Source: Bin55 sp964572845 (GTDB taxonomy: Bacteria > Pseudomonadota > Gammaproteobacteria > Pseudomonadales > Azotimanducaceae). From it: a stretch of 64,000 bases of DNA. The notes beneath the pieces are model-generated. The model ran no database searches. It was given only the letters and a program-made list of their open reading frames with translations, and had not been told where the DNA came from. Location: assembly GCA_964572845.1 (NCBI GenBank), contig CAZNFX010000002.1, positions 248,001-312,000 of the forward strand. The letters run 5' to 3'. The translations under genes were made by a program, and so were the position numbers. Shown here piece after piece: positions 37,452-47,096 of the stretch (position 1 is its first letter; the number at the start of each line of letters is the position of its first letter).

Positions 37452-38303
37452 TTAGTGGGTGGGCTTTGGTCTTAACGTCTCTTCGATCAGCTTCTGCACT
37501 TTTCTCAAGGCATCTTTCGCCTGTTGGTCATCAGATATGCCAATCACCACGATAGACTCTACCATCTGGTCAATTAGCCGAGTGTGACTCAATGACAGGT
37601 TCTCCGATGTTGAAAAGACGCTTTCCTCGTTGTCGTCCTGTTCCGCTTGCTTGATATTCCTGGCCTGCAAACACTGAGAAAGAACAGTTGCAATTTCGCT
37701 GCCGGGATGAGGCTCGGGTAGCGCGAACCAGCCCGCATCGTCAATTGTGGTGCCATCTTCTTCCAGCGTTACTTCAACTGGGACTTTTCCATACTCGAAA
37801 AGCTCTTCAGCGATGATTCTGAACAGTTCGCTGTCATAAATTATGTTAGCGGTACCGCCTTGCTCATCGGTGTCCACAACATGGAACCACCAAGCTACAT
37901 CGCTGTGCTCTTCAAAAGTTCTTGTGACCGTTCCCGATTCGAAATTGAAGCTGACCGTATCACCAATCTGTGCCAAGTAATTGCCGTTCGCATATGGTAT
38001 AGAAAGAGTGAAGAACGAAGAGGTGCTGTTGCTATAGAGACCAAGACTGTCATTGAACATTCTGCATTGGATTGTTGCAACCCACTCATTTTCCGGCAAA
38101 ATTTCCTCACTAACGTTATCCCAAACGCGGACTTCTCCTCGAAACGTGGAACTTGACCATACAAGATCACCATCGTCGTAGGTGTCGTAAGTGGTCGTTG
38201 TTTCTGTATGAAAGCTAGTTCCACCGTCGATCTCTTGTGCATTGACACTGTGCATTGCCAGTGCAACAGTGAGACTTGAGATGATCGCGGAAATGTGTTT
38301 CAT
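37452..38303 (-). CDS. Secreted protein of unknown function
   Basis: A 283-residue protein with a clear signal peptide (MKHISAIISSLTVALAMHSVNA, cleavage before QEIDGG). The N-terminal two-thirds is beta-rich with many Thr/Ser/Trp residues (HTETTTTYDTYDDGDLVW, WVATIQC). The C-terminal third is helical and acidic, ending in a basic KLIEETLRPKPTH. No known domain is recognised. It is monocistronic, downstream of a region of decayed reading frames. Confidence 0.65.
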   Translation of the reverse strand: MKHISAIISSLTVALAMHSVNAQEIDGGTSFHTETTTTYDTYDDGDLVWSSSTFRGEVRVWDNVSEEILPENEWVATIQCRMFNDSLGLYSNSTSSFFTLSIPYANGNYLAQIGDTVSFNFESGTVTRTFEEHSDVAWWFHVVDTDEQGGTANIIYDSELFRIIAEELFEYGKVPVEVTLEEDGTTIDDAGWFALPEPHPGSEIATVLSQCLQARNIKQAEQDDNEESVFSTSENLSLSHTRLIDQMVESIVVIGISDDQQAKDALRKVQKLIEETLRPKPTH

Positions 38304-38825
38304 GGGGTACCGTCTATAGAGCAGCTAATTGACACAGCGACAATAGCAAAAAAGCTAAAAGTTAGGTCAAAACACTCGCGAAATCACTCCTCTTCTCTCA
38401 ACAGCATCAGGAACGTTTCGTGTCCATGCAGTCTCCTTTCATGGGTATTGGAATCGCAACGTCCGTGCAGAGCTTTCGCAGCTTTGCCTTTTGGTAGTAG
38501 TCGTATCTCCAGGCATTGCTCTCAATTTCGTTGGAGACGCAAATGAAGAACGTGGGATGCGGCTTCATTTGCTCCAGGCGTTCCAGAATCAGCACGTCCT
38601 TGCAGAATCATTGTCGTGGGACATCTTGAACAGTTGCGCGAGAGTGATTTCCTTTCCGAGCCACTTGGTTTTTGTGGTGTGACGAAGCAAAAACGTTGGA
38701 CAGCTTGATGGATACGACTCAACCGATCGAAGCGTAGTTTGTGTGATCGAATTTGCGAGTTGAGCCAGCGTCTCACGCCATCCAATACCACATTCCGCAC
38801 TTGGGGCGAATGTTAAGATTTCTGT
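38304..38825. other. Intergenic region with a doubtful broken frame
   Basis: The 522 bases between the divergent secreted-protein and AAA-ATPase genes hold the tentative broken minus-strand frame at 38407-38595 and, presumably, promoters for both flanking genes. No other structure was recognised. Confidence 0.35.
38407..38595 (-). pseudogene. Possible broken minus-strand reading frame
   Basis: From GTG 38595 a 62-codon frame (LILERLEQMKPHPTFFICVS, then NEIESNAWRYDYYQKAKLRK) has protein-like composition. Upstream, in another phase, a frame ending at 38589 reads KWLGKEITLAQLFKMSHDND, and the two join smoothly if one base is shifted near 38590. This could be a frameshifted remnant of one gene of ~470 bases. 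No family is recognised, so the call is tentative. Confidence 0.25.
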
Positions 38826-40403
38826 ATGCGCACCTTTAACACAGCAGGTCCAATTCGTACTGACGAGCACTACCACGTCCCCCTACTACAACGGGTCGAT
38901 CTGCAGCAAGTGCTAACGATGATTCGACAGAGTCGGTATTTCGTGATGCATGCACCTCGTCAGACAGGAAAGACGTCGACACTTCTTGCGCTGCGAGATT
39001 TGCTGAACGCGGGAGATGTAGGTGATTTTCGATGCGTCTACGTAAACGTGGAAAGTGCCCAGGCTGCGAATGAAGATGTCGACGGTGCAATTCGAGCTGT
39101 CCTGTCAGATATCGCGCTTGAAGCCCGCGTTACGCTGGACGATACCTTTCTTGGATCGACAGTGTCAGACAACATTGAAAGAGTTGGGGCATTGAGTGCT
39201 ATCAAGGAAACACTAGTGTTGTGGGCGGAGAATAGCGCACAACCTCTTGTCTTGCTCATTGACGAGATTGACGCACTCGTTGGAGCCTCACTTCTCAGTG
39301 TCCTTCGTCAATTGAGAGCAGGGTACACCATGCGCCCAAAGAGATTCCCTCAAAGTATTGTGCTTTGTGGAGTTCGAGACATACGTGACTACCGCATTCA
39401 ATCCAAGGAGGATGTGAATCCTGTTGCGGGAGGCAGTGCGTTCAACATTTCGGTGCGTTCGCTTAGACTGCGAGATTTCAATAAATCTGAAGTGGCCTCA
39501 CTGCTTGAGCAACACACGATTGAAACGGGACAGTTGATTAGTAGCGAGGCAAAGGAGCTGATTTGGAATCAAACTAGGGGTCAACCTTGGTTGGTGAACG
39601 CTTTGGCAGCCTGGAGTGTGGAAAAAACAGATTTCAATTCTCAACATACGATAGAAGCAGAAGATGTTCAGCAGTCGCAAGAGGAATTGATCCTCAGCCG
39701 TACCGTTCATCTTGACCAGCTCGGAGACAAGCTTCAGGAACCACGAGTCCGACGGGTGATTGAACCGATTCTATCGGGCACCGAGATTTCCAATTGGAAT
39801 CAATCGGACTTGGAGTACGTGCGTGACTTAGGCTTAATTGCCCAGGACGACCCACCAAGAATTGCCAATCCTCTCTATCGCGAAGTAGTGCCTCGCGAAA
39901 TAACCTATCCAGTGCAAGCAACGATCACGCACGATCCCCAATGGTTTGTGGGTTCAGATGGTTCCATTGATTTTTCGAAGTTAATGGTTGAATTTCAAAG
40001 GTTCTTTCGCGAACACTCCGAGAGCTGGTCTCAGTTGTACGACTACCGTGAAGCGGGACCCCAGCTGTTGTTGCAAGCCTTCCTGCAGCGAATTGTGAAT
40101 GGTGGCGGACGCATCGAGCGTGAATACGCAGTGGGTAACATGCGAACGGACCTGTTGGTCATTTGGCCGTTATCGGATGGTAAAGTTCAAAGAGTTGTCG
40201 TCGAGTGCAAGATTCTCCGTGGAGCACTGGATTCGGCAATCCAAACAGGCATGGAGCAGACTTGGGAGTATATGGATCGATGTGGGACTGAGTCGGGCCA
40301 TCTCGTGATCTTCGACCGAGATGCAAACAAGAGCTGGGACGATCGGATCTACAACGTCTCTAAATCGTTTCGTAACGTTTCAATTACTGTTTGGGGATCG
40401 TGA
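38826..40403 (+). CDS. AAA-type ATPase fused to a PD-(D/E)XK nuclease-like domain
   Basis: A 525-residue protein. Residues ~15-300 form an AAA-like NTPase with Walker A APRQTGKT (43-50) and Walker B PLVLLIDEIDA (140-150). The C-terminal ~120 residues carry a PD-(D/E)XK core: REYAVGNMRTDLLVIWP gives the Asp, and VVVECKILRG gives the E-x-K, followed by a helix with QTWEYMDRCG and a HLVIFDRD strand. This matches a common bacterial family (AAA-ATPase_like plus DUF-type nuclease) of mostly unknown role. Some relatives occur in accessory or defence islands. It has no obvious operon partner. Confidence 0.83.
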   Translation: MRTFNTAGPIRTDEHYHVPLLQRVDLQQVLTMIRQSRYFVMHAPRQTGKTSTLLALRDLLNAGDVGDFRCVYVNVESAQAANEDVDGAIRAVLSDIALEARVTLDDTFLGSTVSDNIERVGALSAIKETLVLWAENSAQPLVLLIDEIDALVGASLLSVLRQLRAGYTMRPKRFPQSIVLCGVRDIRDYRIQSKEDVNPVAGGSAFNISVRSLRLRDFNKSEVASLLEQHTIETGQLISSEAKELIWNQTRGQPWLVNALAAWSVEKTDFNSQHTIEAEDVQQSQEELILSRTVHLDQLGDKLQEPRVRRVIEPILSGTEISNWNQSDLEYVRDLGLIAQDDPPRIANPLYREVVPREITYPVQATITHDPQWFVGSDGSIDFSKLMVEFQRFFREHSESWSQLYDYREAGPQLLLQAFLQRIVNGGGRIEREYAVGNMRTDLLVIWPLSDGKVQRVVVECKILRGALDSAIQTGMEQTWEYMDRCGTESGHLVIFDRDANKSWDDRIYNVSKSFRNVSITVWGS

Positions 40404-40706
40404 AGTCAGCGAAGGCATTTCCCGATGAAGGATAGTGATATCAAGCACCATCAATACCTTTGCTGGCACCAACTCAGTCTAATACTGCGTCGTATGTGTT
40501 CGAATTAAGAGTTCGAGATTGAAGTCAGCGATCCTTACGACGACCTCTATCGCCGCCACTTCGGGCCGAGGACATATTCGAGTTGCCCGCCTGTAATCAG
40601 AGGTGTGCCTCATGTAGAACACCCACCGCACTGGTAGAGGTGTAATAAACCGCAACAAAACACCGTCGCAAATAAAATGTCTGTGGGCTGTACACAAGAA
40701 GTTGAC
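40404..40706. other. Intergenic region upstream of the VOC gene
   Basis: About 300 bases with no gene on either strand that I can support. A long minus-strand frame crossing it runs antisense to the VOC gene and has no protein-like features. Promoter elements are not clear. Confidence 0.35.
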
Positions 40707-41108
40707 ATGGCGCGTTCTATACCCACGATTCTCAACCACATTTCCATTGGCACCAACGACTTGGACAAGGCGTTGAAGTTCTATGACGCAGTGATGGCCA
40801 CAATCGGCGCATCTCGTCAGCTGGATATTCCAAATATCGCTGTGGCCTACGGCAAGCAATTTCCTGAGTTTTGGGTACAACGACCGCTCGATGGGGAGAA
40901 GGCAACTTGTGCCAACGGTGCTCACTGCTCTTTTCACGCTCCATCTGTTGAGGCCGTGCATGCGTTTTACGATGCGGCCATCGCCGAGGGCGGAACAAGC
41001 GATGGTGAACCCGGTCCCCGACCCATGTATGGACCGAACTACTATGGCTGTTTTGTGCGCGATTTGGACGGTCACAAGATAGAAACGAATCTTCTTTCGT
41101 TGGATTGA
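40707..41108 (+). CDS. VOC-superfamily (glyoxalase/dioxygenase-like) protein
   Basis: About 133 residues from ATG 40707; an upstream start at 40677 adds 10 residues. It has one vicinal-oxygen-chelate domain: LNHISIGTNDLDKALKFYD with the first metal His, then CSFHAPSVEAVHAFYDAAI, and finally GCFVRDLDGHKIE with the terminal Glu ligand. Such proteins bind a divalent metal and act as lyases, dioxygenases or resistance proteins. Function is not inferable further. It lies 55 bases before the AGPS-like flavoprotein on the same strand. Confidence 0.88.
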   Translation: MARSIPTILNHISIGTNDLDKALKFYDAVMATIGASRQLDIPNIAVAYGKQFPEFWVQRPLDGEKATCANGAHCSFHAPSVEAVHAFYDAAIAEGGTSDGEPGPRPMYGPNYYGCFVRDLDGHKIETNLLSLD

Positions 41109-41163
41109 GTGACCAGAAACTCATTTGATTTGAACGAATTGCCAGACAGGGCGTTGTCACGAA

Positions 41164-42771
41164 ATGCCTAGACCTACGGAACGAAGAAGCTTCTGGACAT
41201 GGGGCTACGTTTCCGACGAACCCTCCAACGAGGATCGGCTCAAGGCTGCGAAGTCGATTTCGCAGCGTTTAGGTCGGGAGATCACACCTCCCAGAATTCC
41301 GAATATTGAAGAAATAGAACTGCGCAAGCCACGTTTGGCGGTTCCTTCTCGATTGAGCGACGTCGTGACTGCTGATCAGTCCGAACGGGTCACCCACACT
41401 TTTGGCGGGCATTCCACGGAGCTCCTCGCCGCGATCCGCGGTAACTTTCCAAGCCCACCGGATGCAGTTGCTCATCCGCGCAACCGAGACGAGCTAGAGT
41501 CGGTCTTGGATTGGTGTTCTTCAAATCGCATTTGTGCGATTCCCTACGGTGGCGGCACAAGCGTCGTATGGGGATTGAATGTTCCAGAGACTTGCGACGC
41601 TGCAGTCTCCATTGACATGGATTGCATGTGCGAAGTGCTTGAGGTCGATCAAGTCAGCCGAGCAGCGAGGGTACAAGCCGGGATCCTGGGACCACACCTA
41701 GAAGATGCGTTGAGACCTCGGGGCCTCACTTTGCGACACTTTCCACAGAGCTTTCCTTGGTCCACAGTAGGCGGATGGATTGCGACTCGTTCAGGTGGAC
41801 ACTACGCGACGAACCACACCCACATAGACGACTTTGTAGAGAGTGTGACGATGCTAAGTCCAAAAGGATGGTTCGAATCTCGCAGATTGCCGGGCAGTGG
41901 AGCTGGACCAAGCCCTGATCGAATGATTCTTGGATCGGAGGGAATTTTCGGGATCATTTCCGATGCCTGGCTGCGTCTGCAAAAGCGTCCCACCTATCGG
42001 GCATCTTTGGGAGCAAAATTCTCTTCATGGGAAAAGGGCACCGAAGCAGTACGAGCTGTTGTCCAGGCGAAGCTTTGGCCCGCGAACTTGAGGATTCTCG
42101 ACCCGGTCGAAGCCGCCCTCAACGCTGGATTGGATGGAACCAAATCTCTACTGATTCTAGGATTTGAATCGGGAGATGTTTCCCAACAGGCATCAATCGA
42201 AACGGCGGCCGAAATCCTTCGCGACCATGGCGGCGAGTTCGAACAAGACGACATACTCATCGCCGATGGCTCGGGTCGCGCAACAGGTCGAGGGGGCAAC
42301 GTAGGCGCATGGCGTCAATCGTTTATTGGAGTCAATGCAGGAGTCGGTTTGGGGCTTGGCTTGCTGTCTGATACTTTCGAGACCGCGATCACATGGGACC
42401 AGTGGCCTAGCTTTGATGCTCACATTCGAGACAAAGTGGGTTCTGTATTGCGCGAAGTGCTCGGTGAGACCTCGACATTGGCGTGTAGATTCACCCATGT
42501 ATATCCTGATGGGCCTGCTCCCTACTATTCATTCAGCGGCCCTGTTCCCATCGGCGAGGAATTCAAGCATTGGAAGATCATCAAAGATGCGGCCAACGAA
42601 GCAATCATTGCCGCTGGCGGGACGATTACACACCACCATGCGGTTGGAAGAATGCACAAGTCGGGTTGGGAGAAGCAGACTCCCACCGGCTACGATCAGG
42701 TGTTGCGTGCAGTCAAGCGGGAGCTTGACCCTAATGGCATTCTAAATCCAGGTGTGTTGGTAGACCCCTGA
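41164..42771 (+). CDS. FAD-binding oxidase, alkylglycerone-phosphate synthase-like
   Basis: A 535-residue flavoprotein. The PCMH FAD-binding domain spans ~95-280: AVAHPRNRDELESVLDWCSS, IPYGGGTSVVWGLN, and STVGGWIATRSGGH. The cap and C-terminus include THHHAVGRMHK, matching the His-rich active-site loop of alkylglycerone-phosphate synthase, and an ELDPNGILNPGVL tail typical of this oxidase family. Eukaryotic AGPS exchanges an acyl for an alkyl group in ether-lipid synthesis; bacterial homologues often act as 2-hydroxyacid dehydrogenases or unknown oxidases. Ether-lipid synthesis is possible but unproven. Confidence 0.88.
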   Translation: MPRPTERRSFWTWGYVSDEPSNEDRLKAAKSISQRLGREITPPRIPNIEEIELRKPRLAVPSRLSDVVTADQSERVTHTFGGHSTELLAAIRGNFPSPPDAVAHPRNRDELESVLDWCSSNRICAIPYGGGTSVVWGLNVPETCDAAVSIDMDCMCEVLEVDQVSRAARVQAGILGPHLEDALRPRGLTLRHFPQSFPWSTVGGWIATRSGGHYATNHTHIDDFVESVTMLSPKGWFESRRLPGSGAGPSPDRMILGSEGIFGIISDAWLRLQKRPTYRASLGAKFSSWEKGTEAVRAVVQAKLWPANLRILDPVEAALNAGLDGTKSLLILGFESGDVSQQASIETAAEILRDHGGEFEQDDILIADGSGRATGRGGNVGAWRQSFIGVNAGVGLGLGLLSDTFETAITWDQWPSFDAHIRDKVGSVLREVLGETSTLACRFTHVYPDGPAPYYSFSGPVPIGEEFKHWKIIKDAANEAIIAAGGTITHHHAVGRMHKSGWEKQTPTGYDQVLRAVKRELDPNGILNPGVLVDP

Positions 42772-42781
42772 ACTGAGTGCG

Positions 42782-43705
42782 TTACCCTTCCTCGCTTGTG
42801 AGTTGCCTAGCGAGCCAGTCCACAAGCGCTTCGTCGATCTTCTTTGGTCGATCCTGCTGAACAAAGTGACCTGCTCCGGGAATCGTGACCAGAGTCAAGT
42901 CTTGCTCCAACCAGTTCCAAGTGCCGTTCAACGCACCAGGCAGCAACGCCGTATCGTCCAATCCATGAAACATTAGGACGGGACACTTCACCTTTGGCAT
43001 TGCCGCCGGCAACAGGTTTTGTTGGTTCGAGTCGTCGGGTCTCGGATAGTTTGCTTTGTAGTAGTTGAGCATAGATTCGAAATTCGATCTGTCGAACGCT
43101 TCGATGTACCGCTCGCGAGCGCTTTCGTCCCGAACCCAACCTGCTAACGCTTGAGATGTCAGATTTTCGTGAGCGTCCGGTTTTTGAAAATCGAAGGCGT
43201 AGGTGCTATTTCTGCGCTGTTCTGGATTGTTGGCAATTTCTCGAGCCAATCCTGCGGGATGTGGGAGGTTCAGAATCACCAGCAGGTCGACTGCGTCAGG
43301 ATGCGTCATGGCAATGTTCCACGCGATTGCTCCGCCCCAATCATGGCCTACGACCACCGCCGAGTCTCGTTCCTCTGCTGCAATTACGGTTTGAATATCA
43401 CTCACGAGCAGAGGCATGGAGTAGGATTCCACGCCTTCCGGTTGATCGGACAGGTTGTAGCCACGAAGATCTACAGCAACGACGCGGTAGTCCGACTTCA
43501 AAGCTTCGATTTGTGATCGCCAGGTGTACCAAAAATCTGGAAATCCATGGATCATGACCACCAAGGGACCGTCCGCAGGACCAGTTGCGACGTAGTGAAT
43601 GCTCACGCCATCGTTGTCTGCGTATTTGTTCTCTACCGTTTCGTACAAATCAGCCATTAATGAGATTGAACCTACTGCAAGCAGGCAGGATACTAACAGT
43701 CGCAT
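42782..43705 (-). CDS. Exported alpha/beta hydrolase, epoxide-hydrolase-like
   Basis: About 307 residues from ATG 43705, which has GAGGA eight bases upstream and a signal peptide (MRLLVSCLLAVGSISLMA). A longer frame adds 44 residues and would overlap the thiolase gene, so it is rejected. Key residues: oxyanion motif HGFPDFWYTW, nucleophile elbow GHDWGG (Asp nucleophile as in epoxide hydrolases and dehalogenases), acid in GLDDTALLPG, and His in GAGHFVQQD. Periplasmic hydrolysis of epoxides or similar compounds is likely. It follows the thiolase gene by 23 bases on the same strand. Confidence 0.87.
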   Translation of the reverse strand: MRLLVSCLLAVGSISLMADLYETVENKYADNDGVSIHYVATGPADGPLVVMIHGFPDFWYTWRSQIEALKSDYRVVAVDLRGYNLSDQPEGVESYSMPLLVSDIQTVIAAEERDSAVVVGHDWGGAIAWNIAMTHPDAVDLLVILNLPHPAGLAREIANNPEQRRNSTYAFDFQKPDAHENLTSQALAGWVRDESARERYIEAFDRSNFESMLNYYKANYPRPDDSNQQNLLPAAMPKVKCPVLMFHGLDDTALLPGALNGTWNWLEQDLTLVTIPGAGHFVQQDRPKKIDEALVDWLARQLTSEEG

Positions 43706-43728
43706 GATATTTCCTCTATTTCCATGTT

Positions 43729-45207
43729 TTATGCCAAGACTCTTACTTGACCCTCCGAGCTCAATCGTACAGGTCTTCCGCAAAATTCCTCTGTTGTCAT
43801 TCCTAGCAGAATATTCGGATCGGTAGTGTTCGCCCATGTCCGGTTGTCATCTGCCGTCCGGCATGCGATATGCCCAATTGCGGGATCAAATCCGTTGTAC
43901 ATGACGGTATAGCCTTCGATCCATCCATCGCCAGCATAGGAATCCAGAACCGATCTTGACGGAAGAGCGTCGATTTCTTCCTGAACGCTTGCAAATCGAA
44001 ATGGCTTGGTGGGCGGTTCGCTTCCATACAGTCCATGAACGTGCTTGTAGATGTTGCCTCCATTCGCAGTGACGAGCCCCTTGCCGTTTGGTGTCTCTCT
44101 GAGCAGCTCCACGGTGCGGGCGATGCTGTGCATCACATAGTTGTTGAGTGGGCCGCCGCCGAAGGTCAGACCTCCAGTCACCGTCAGGGGGCGTTCTTCC
44201 GGCAATCCGTATTCTGCGGCCGCAACCTGCACTGCTGAGGGAAAGCAGCTGTAGAGATCGACATAGTTGAGGTCATCAGTTTCCGTATCCGTCATTTCGA
44301 GTAGCTTCTGGCCCACCTTGCGAATTCCGGGAGAGGTGTAGAACTCCTCGCGAACAGATGCAGAGAAGTGGTCGTAGCCTTTCACGCCAGCCAGAGGGTA
44401 GATCCACTTTTCTTGGGGAATGCCCAACTCACGGGCTTTCTTGACCGACGCCATCAGCAAGGACGCCCCCATGTTTACCGACATGTTCGCGTTCATGAAT
44501 TTGGTGTAGGGAAAACTTATGGGTCTGTTCGATGCAGTAGGTGTGCGGATTTCTTCTGCTGACATGTCGTGCTGGACCCATGCGTTTGGGTTCGACTGAG
44601 CGACGTCGTTGAATCGAGACCAGAGCTCGGACACGCGACCGATGTGTGCATCCATGCTTTCGCCACGGTGATACCTGATGGAGTTGTCGTACATGGGATA
44701 GACCTGAATGGCGCGATTTATTCCCTTGGCGACCTCAAACTTGTGGTGTTCGGGTTGTTGTTCGGCACCCACGATCTTGTCGTAGCTGCCCTTTGCATTG
44801 GAATAAGGAAGCGAGGTGCCCAGTCTCCTCGCCTTGGTTGCGGAGTTGCCGTTCTCAGCTCCGGTAATAACCACCAAGTCGAGTCCGTCGTGAAGGATTT
44901 CGAGGGACGTCTCATTGATCATCGCTTGATTCTGGTTGCCGCCAATGAGAGTTCCGACGGTTTCAGCGTCGGCTGCTCCCATTTTTTGCGCAAGAGCCGC
45001 CGCAGGATTCTGATAGGGCCACATTCCCCGAATGACGCGTACTGATTGAACGTCGTGAAGACAGTTCTCGATGCCGCAATCTCGCGCTGCTGACTGTGTC
45101 GCTCGCCACATCATTTCGAGAGGTTCCAGTGCATCATCGAGATCTTCGATGCGGTTGAGAATCTGTCCCACTCCAACCAATACTGGAGTGCGCTCAGGCA
45201 AGTCCAT
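43729..45207 (-). CDS. Thiolase-superfamily acetyl-CoA acetyltransferase-like protein
   Basis: A 492-residue protein of the SCP-x/thiolase-like family. It opens TPVLVGVGQILNRI, has a sulfur-loop region around GGNQNQAMINETSLEIL, a central YSCFPSAVQVAAAEYGL segment, GGLTFGGGPLNNYVMHS, and NGGNIYKHVHGLYG. The canonical Cys nucleophile of degradative thiolases is not obvious at its usual place, so its reaction is uncertain. It is transcribed with the exported hydrolase and is divergent from the MccB gene, so a role in CoA-ester breakdown fits. Confidence 0.85.
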   Translation of the reverse strand: MDLPERTPVLVGVGQILNRIEDLDDALEPLEMMWRATQSAARDCGIENCLHDVQSVRVIRGMWPYQNPAAALAQKMGAADAETVGTLIGGNQNQAMINETSLEILHDGLDLVVITGAENGNSATKARRLGTSLPYSNAKGSYDKIVGAEQQPEHHKFEVAKGINRAIQVYPMYDNSIRYHRGESMDAHIGRVSELWSRFNDVAQSNPNAWVQHDMSAEEIRTPTASNRPISFPYTKFMNANMSVNMGASLLMASVKKARELGIPQEKWIYPLAGVKGYDHFSASVREEFYTSPGIRKVGQKLLEMTDTETDDLNYVDLYSCFPSAVQVAAAEYGLPEERPLTVTGGLTFGGGPLNNYVMHSIARTVELLRETPNGKGLVTANGGNIYKHVHGLYGSEPPTKPFRFASVQEEIDALPSRSVLDSYAGDGWIEGYTVMYNGFDPAIGHIACRTADDNRTWANTTDPNILLGMTTEEFCGRPVRLSSEGQVRVLA

Positions 45208-45381
45208 AATTTGCGTTAGTCTTTAGCTGCTAAGTTGCATTCAAGCCTAGCAACGTCGTTCGTTGTTGTGTCTCACCAAACTTGGGTGATTAGTGTAGCC
45301 ATGTTGGCTAAACGCTGAAGCGAGGCTGGCTTGCATCTGAGGCATCGCACAGTTGGCATTCACGAGTTGAGAGGAACATTC

Positions 45382-46992
45382 ATGCACATATTCCCGTCTC
45401 GAATCAGTTCGCGCGATTCAGAGTTCAAAGCGAACTTCCAGGCCAACCGCAAGCTGAGTTGTCAATTGAGCGATCTTCTCGATACGCTGTCGCTCGGAGG
45501 AGACGAGCGTTCTCGCCAACGACATGTTCAACGTGGCAAGTTGTTGCCGAGGGAACGGGTGAAAGCGCTGCTTGACCCTGACTCTCCCTATGTCGAATTC
45601 TCCCCGATGGCGGGATATCGAGTCTACGATGACGAGGTGCCGGGAGGCGGGTTGATATCCGGAATCGGCTACGTTCGTGAAACTCCCTGTGTGATTATTG
45701 CGAACGATGCCACCGTAAAGGGCGGTACCTACTTCCCGGTGACGGTCAAGAAGCATCTTCGCGCACAGGAAATTGCGCTGGAGAATAGGTTGCCGTGCAT
45801 TTACCTTGTCGACTCTGGAGGCGCGTTTCTCCCTCTTCAATCCGAAGTGTTCCCCGACAGAGAGCATTTCGGGCGAATCTTCTACAACCAAGCGACCATG
45901 TCTGCTGCTGCAATTCCGCAAATTGCGGTAGTAATGGGTTCCTGCACGGCTGGTGGGGCTTATGTACCTGCTATGTGCGACCAAACCATCATCGTAAAGG
46001 AGCAAGGCACGATTTTCCTGGGAGGTCCGCCCCTTGTGAAGGCGGCGACTGGAGAAGAAGTGGACCCGGAGGAACTGGGTGGAGGCGACGTGCACACCCG
46101 ACTTTCCGGCGTGGCCGACTATCTAGCTGAGAACGACGAACATGCGCTGGGTCTTGTGAGGCAGATTGTCGCAGACAGCAATCTTGAGGTCCCAATGCCC
46201 AGCGGCGGTAGGTCATTCAAAGAACCCATCTACGATCCCGAAGAAATCTATGGCATCTTGCCGACGGATCCTCGAGTTCCCTACGACGTTCGGGAGGTTG
46301 TCGCTCGAATTGTCGACGGCTCAGAGTTCAACGAGTTCAAGCCTAGATATGGAGATACGTTGGTCTGTGCGTTTGCCACTCTGTGCGGCATGCCCATTGC
46401 GATTCTCGCCAACAATGGGATTCTCTTTTCCGAAACAGCGCTCAAAGCGGCACACTTCATTCAATTGGCCGATCGGCGGGGCGTGCCTCTGGTGTTTCTG
46501 CAGAACATCAGCGGGTTCATGGTCGGCAAGGAATACGAGAACGCTGGAATAGCCAAGGATGGGGCGAAGATGGTTACGGCGGTCGCATGTGCTCGCGTGC
46601 CCAAGTTCACGATCATGATCGGGGGCTCCTTTGGAGCAGGAAACTATGCGATGTGTGGGCGGGCTTATGGGGCGCGAATGCTCTTCAGCTGGCCGAATGC
46701 CCGGATTTCCGTGATGGGCGGCGAACAAGCCGCCCAGGTGCTTGCGACAGTGCGGCGGGACAGCTTGAACGCTCGCGGTGTAGAGTGGTCGTCGGAAGAC
46801 GAAACCAGTTTCAAGAACGAAATTCGGGATCAGTACGAGTCTGAGGGACACCCCTACTTCGCCAGCGCAAGACTGTGGGACGATGGCGTGATTGACCCGA
46901 TCGACACGAGGCACGTTCTCAGTGTTGCGCTGCAATGCGCCGGAACGAAGCCTGCCCCGCATGATTCAAGATTTGGAATCTTCCGAATGTAG
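45382..46992 (+). CDS. mccB: Methylcrotonyl-CoA carboxylase carboxyltransferase subunit
   Basis: About 536 residues from ATG 45382, with AGAGGA upstream; a longer frame from 45331 is rejected. It matches MccB/LiuB through its length, GTYFPVTVKKHLRAQEIALE, YLVDSGGAFLPLQ, FPDREHFGRIFYNQATMSA, GSCTAGGAYVPAM and the C-terminal FGIFRM. It transfers carboxyl from biotin to methylcrotonyl-CoA in leucine degradation (cytoplasm). The biotin carboxylase, isovaleryl-CoA dehydrogenase and hydratase partners are not adjacent, so they must be encoded elsewhere. Confidence 0.93.
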   Translation: MHIFPSRISSRDSEFKANFQANRKLSCQLSDLLDTLSLGGDERSRQRHVQRGKLLPRERVKALLDPDSPYVEFSPMAGYRVYDDEVPGGGLISGIGYVRETPCVIIANDATVKGGTYFPVTVKKHLRAQEIALENRLPCIYLVDSGGAFLPLQSEVFPDREHFGRIFYNQATMSAAAIPQIAVVMGSCTAGGAYVPAMCDQTIIVKEQGTIFLGGPPLVKAATGEEVDPEELGGGDVHTRLSGVADYLAENDEHALGLVRQIVADSNLEVPMPSGGRSFKEPIYDPEEIYGILPTDPRVPYDVREVVARIVDGSEFNEFKPRYGDTLVCAFATLCGMPIAILANNGILFSETALKAAHFIQLADRRGVPLVFLQNISGFMVGKEYENAGIAKDGAKMVTAVACARVPKFTIMIGGSFGAGNYAMCGRAYGARMLFSWPNARISVMGGEQAAQVLATVRRDSLNARGVEWSSEDETSFKNEIRDQYESEGHPYFASARLWDDGVIDPIDTRHVLSVALQCAGTKPAPHDSRFGIFRM

Positions 46993-47096
46993 AAGTGGTA
47001 GAGCGACACTTTATTCCACGGGAACACTCAAGACCCAATCGCCGTAGCAACTATCTATAAAATTGGTTACGGTTTAGTCACACCGCACACTCAAAC

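Noticed and set aside
40479..41075. A 198-codon minus-strand gene
   Set aside because: It is antisense to the VOC gene, has no motif and an unusual Cys/His/Arg-rich composition.
43706..43837. Extended N-terminus of the epoxide-hydrolase-like gene
   Set aside because: It overlaps the thiolase gene and hides a clear signal peptide with a good ribosome site at 43705.
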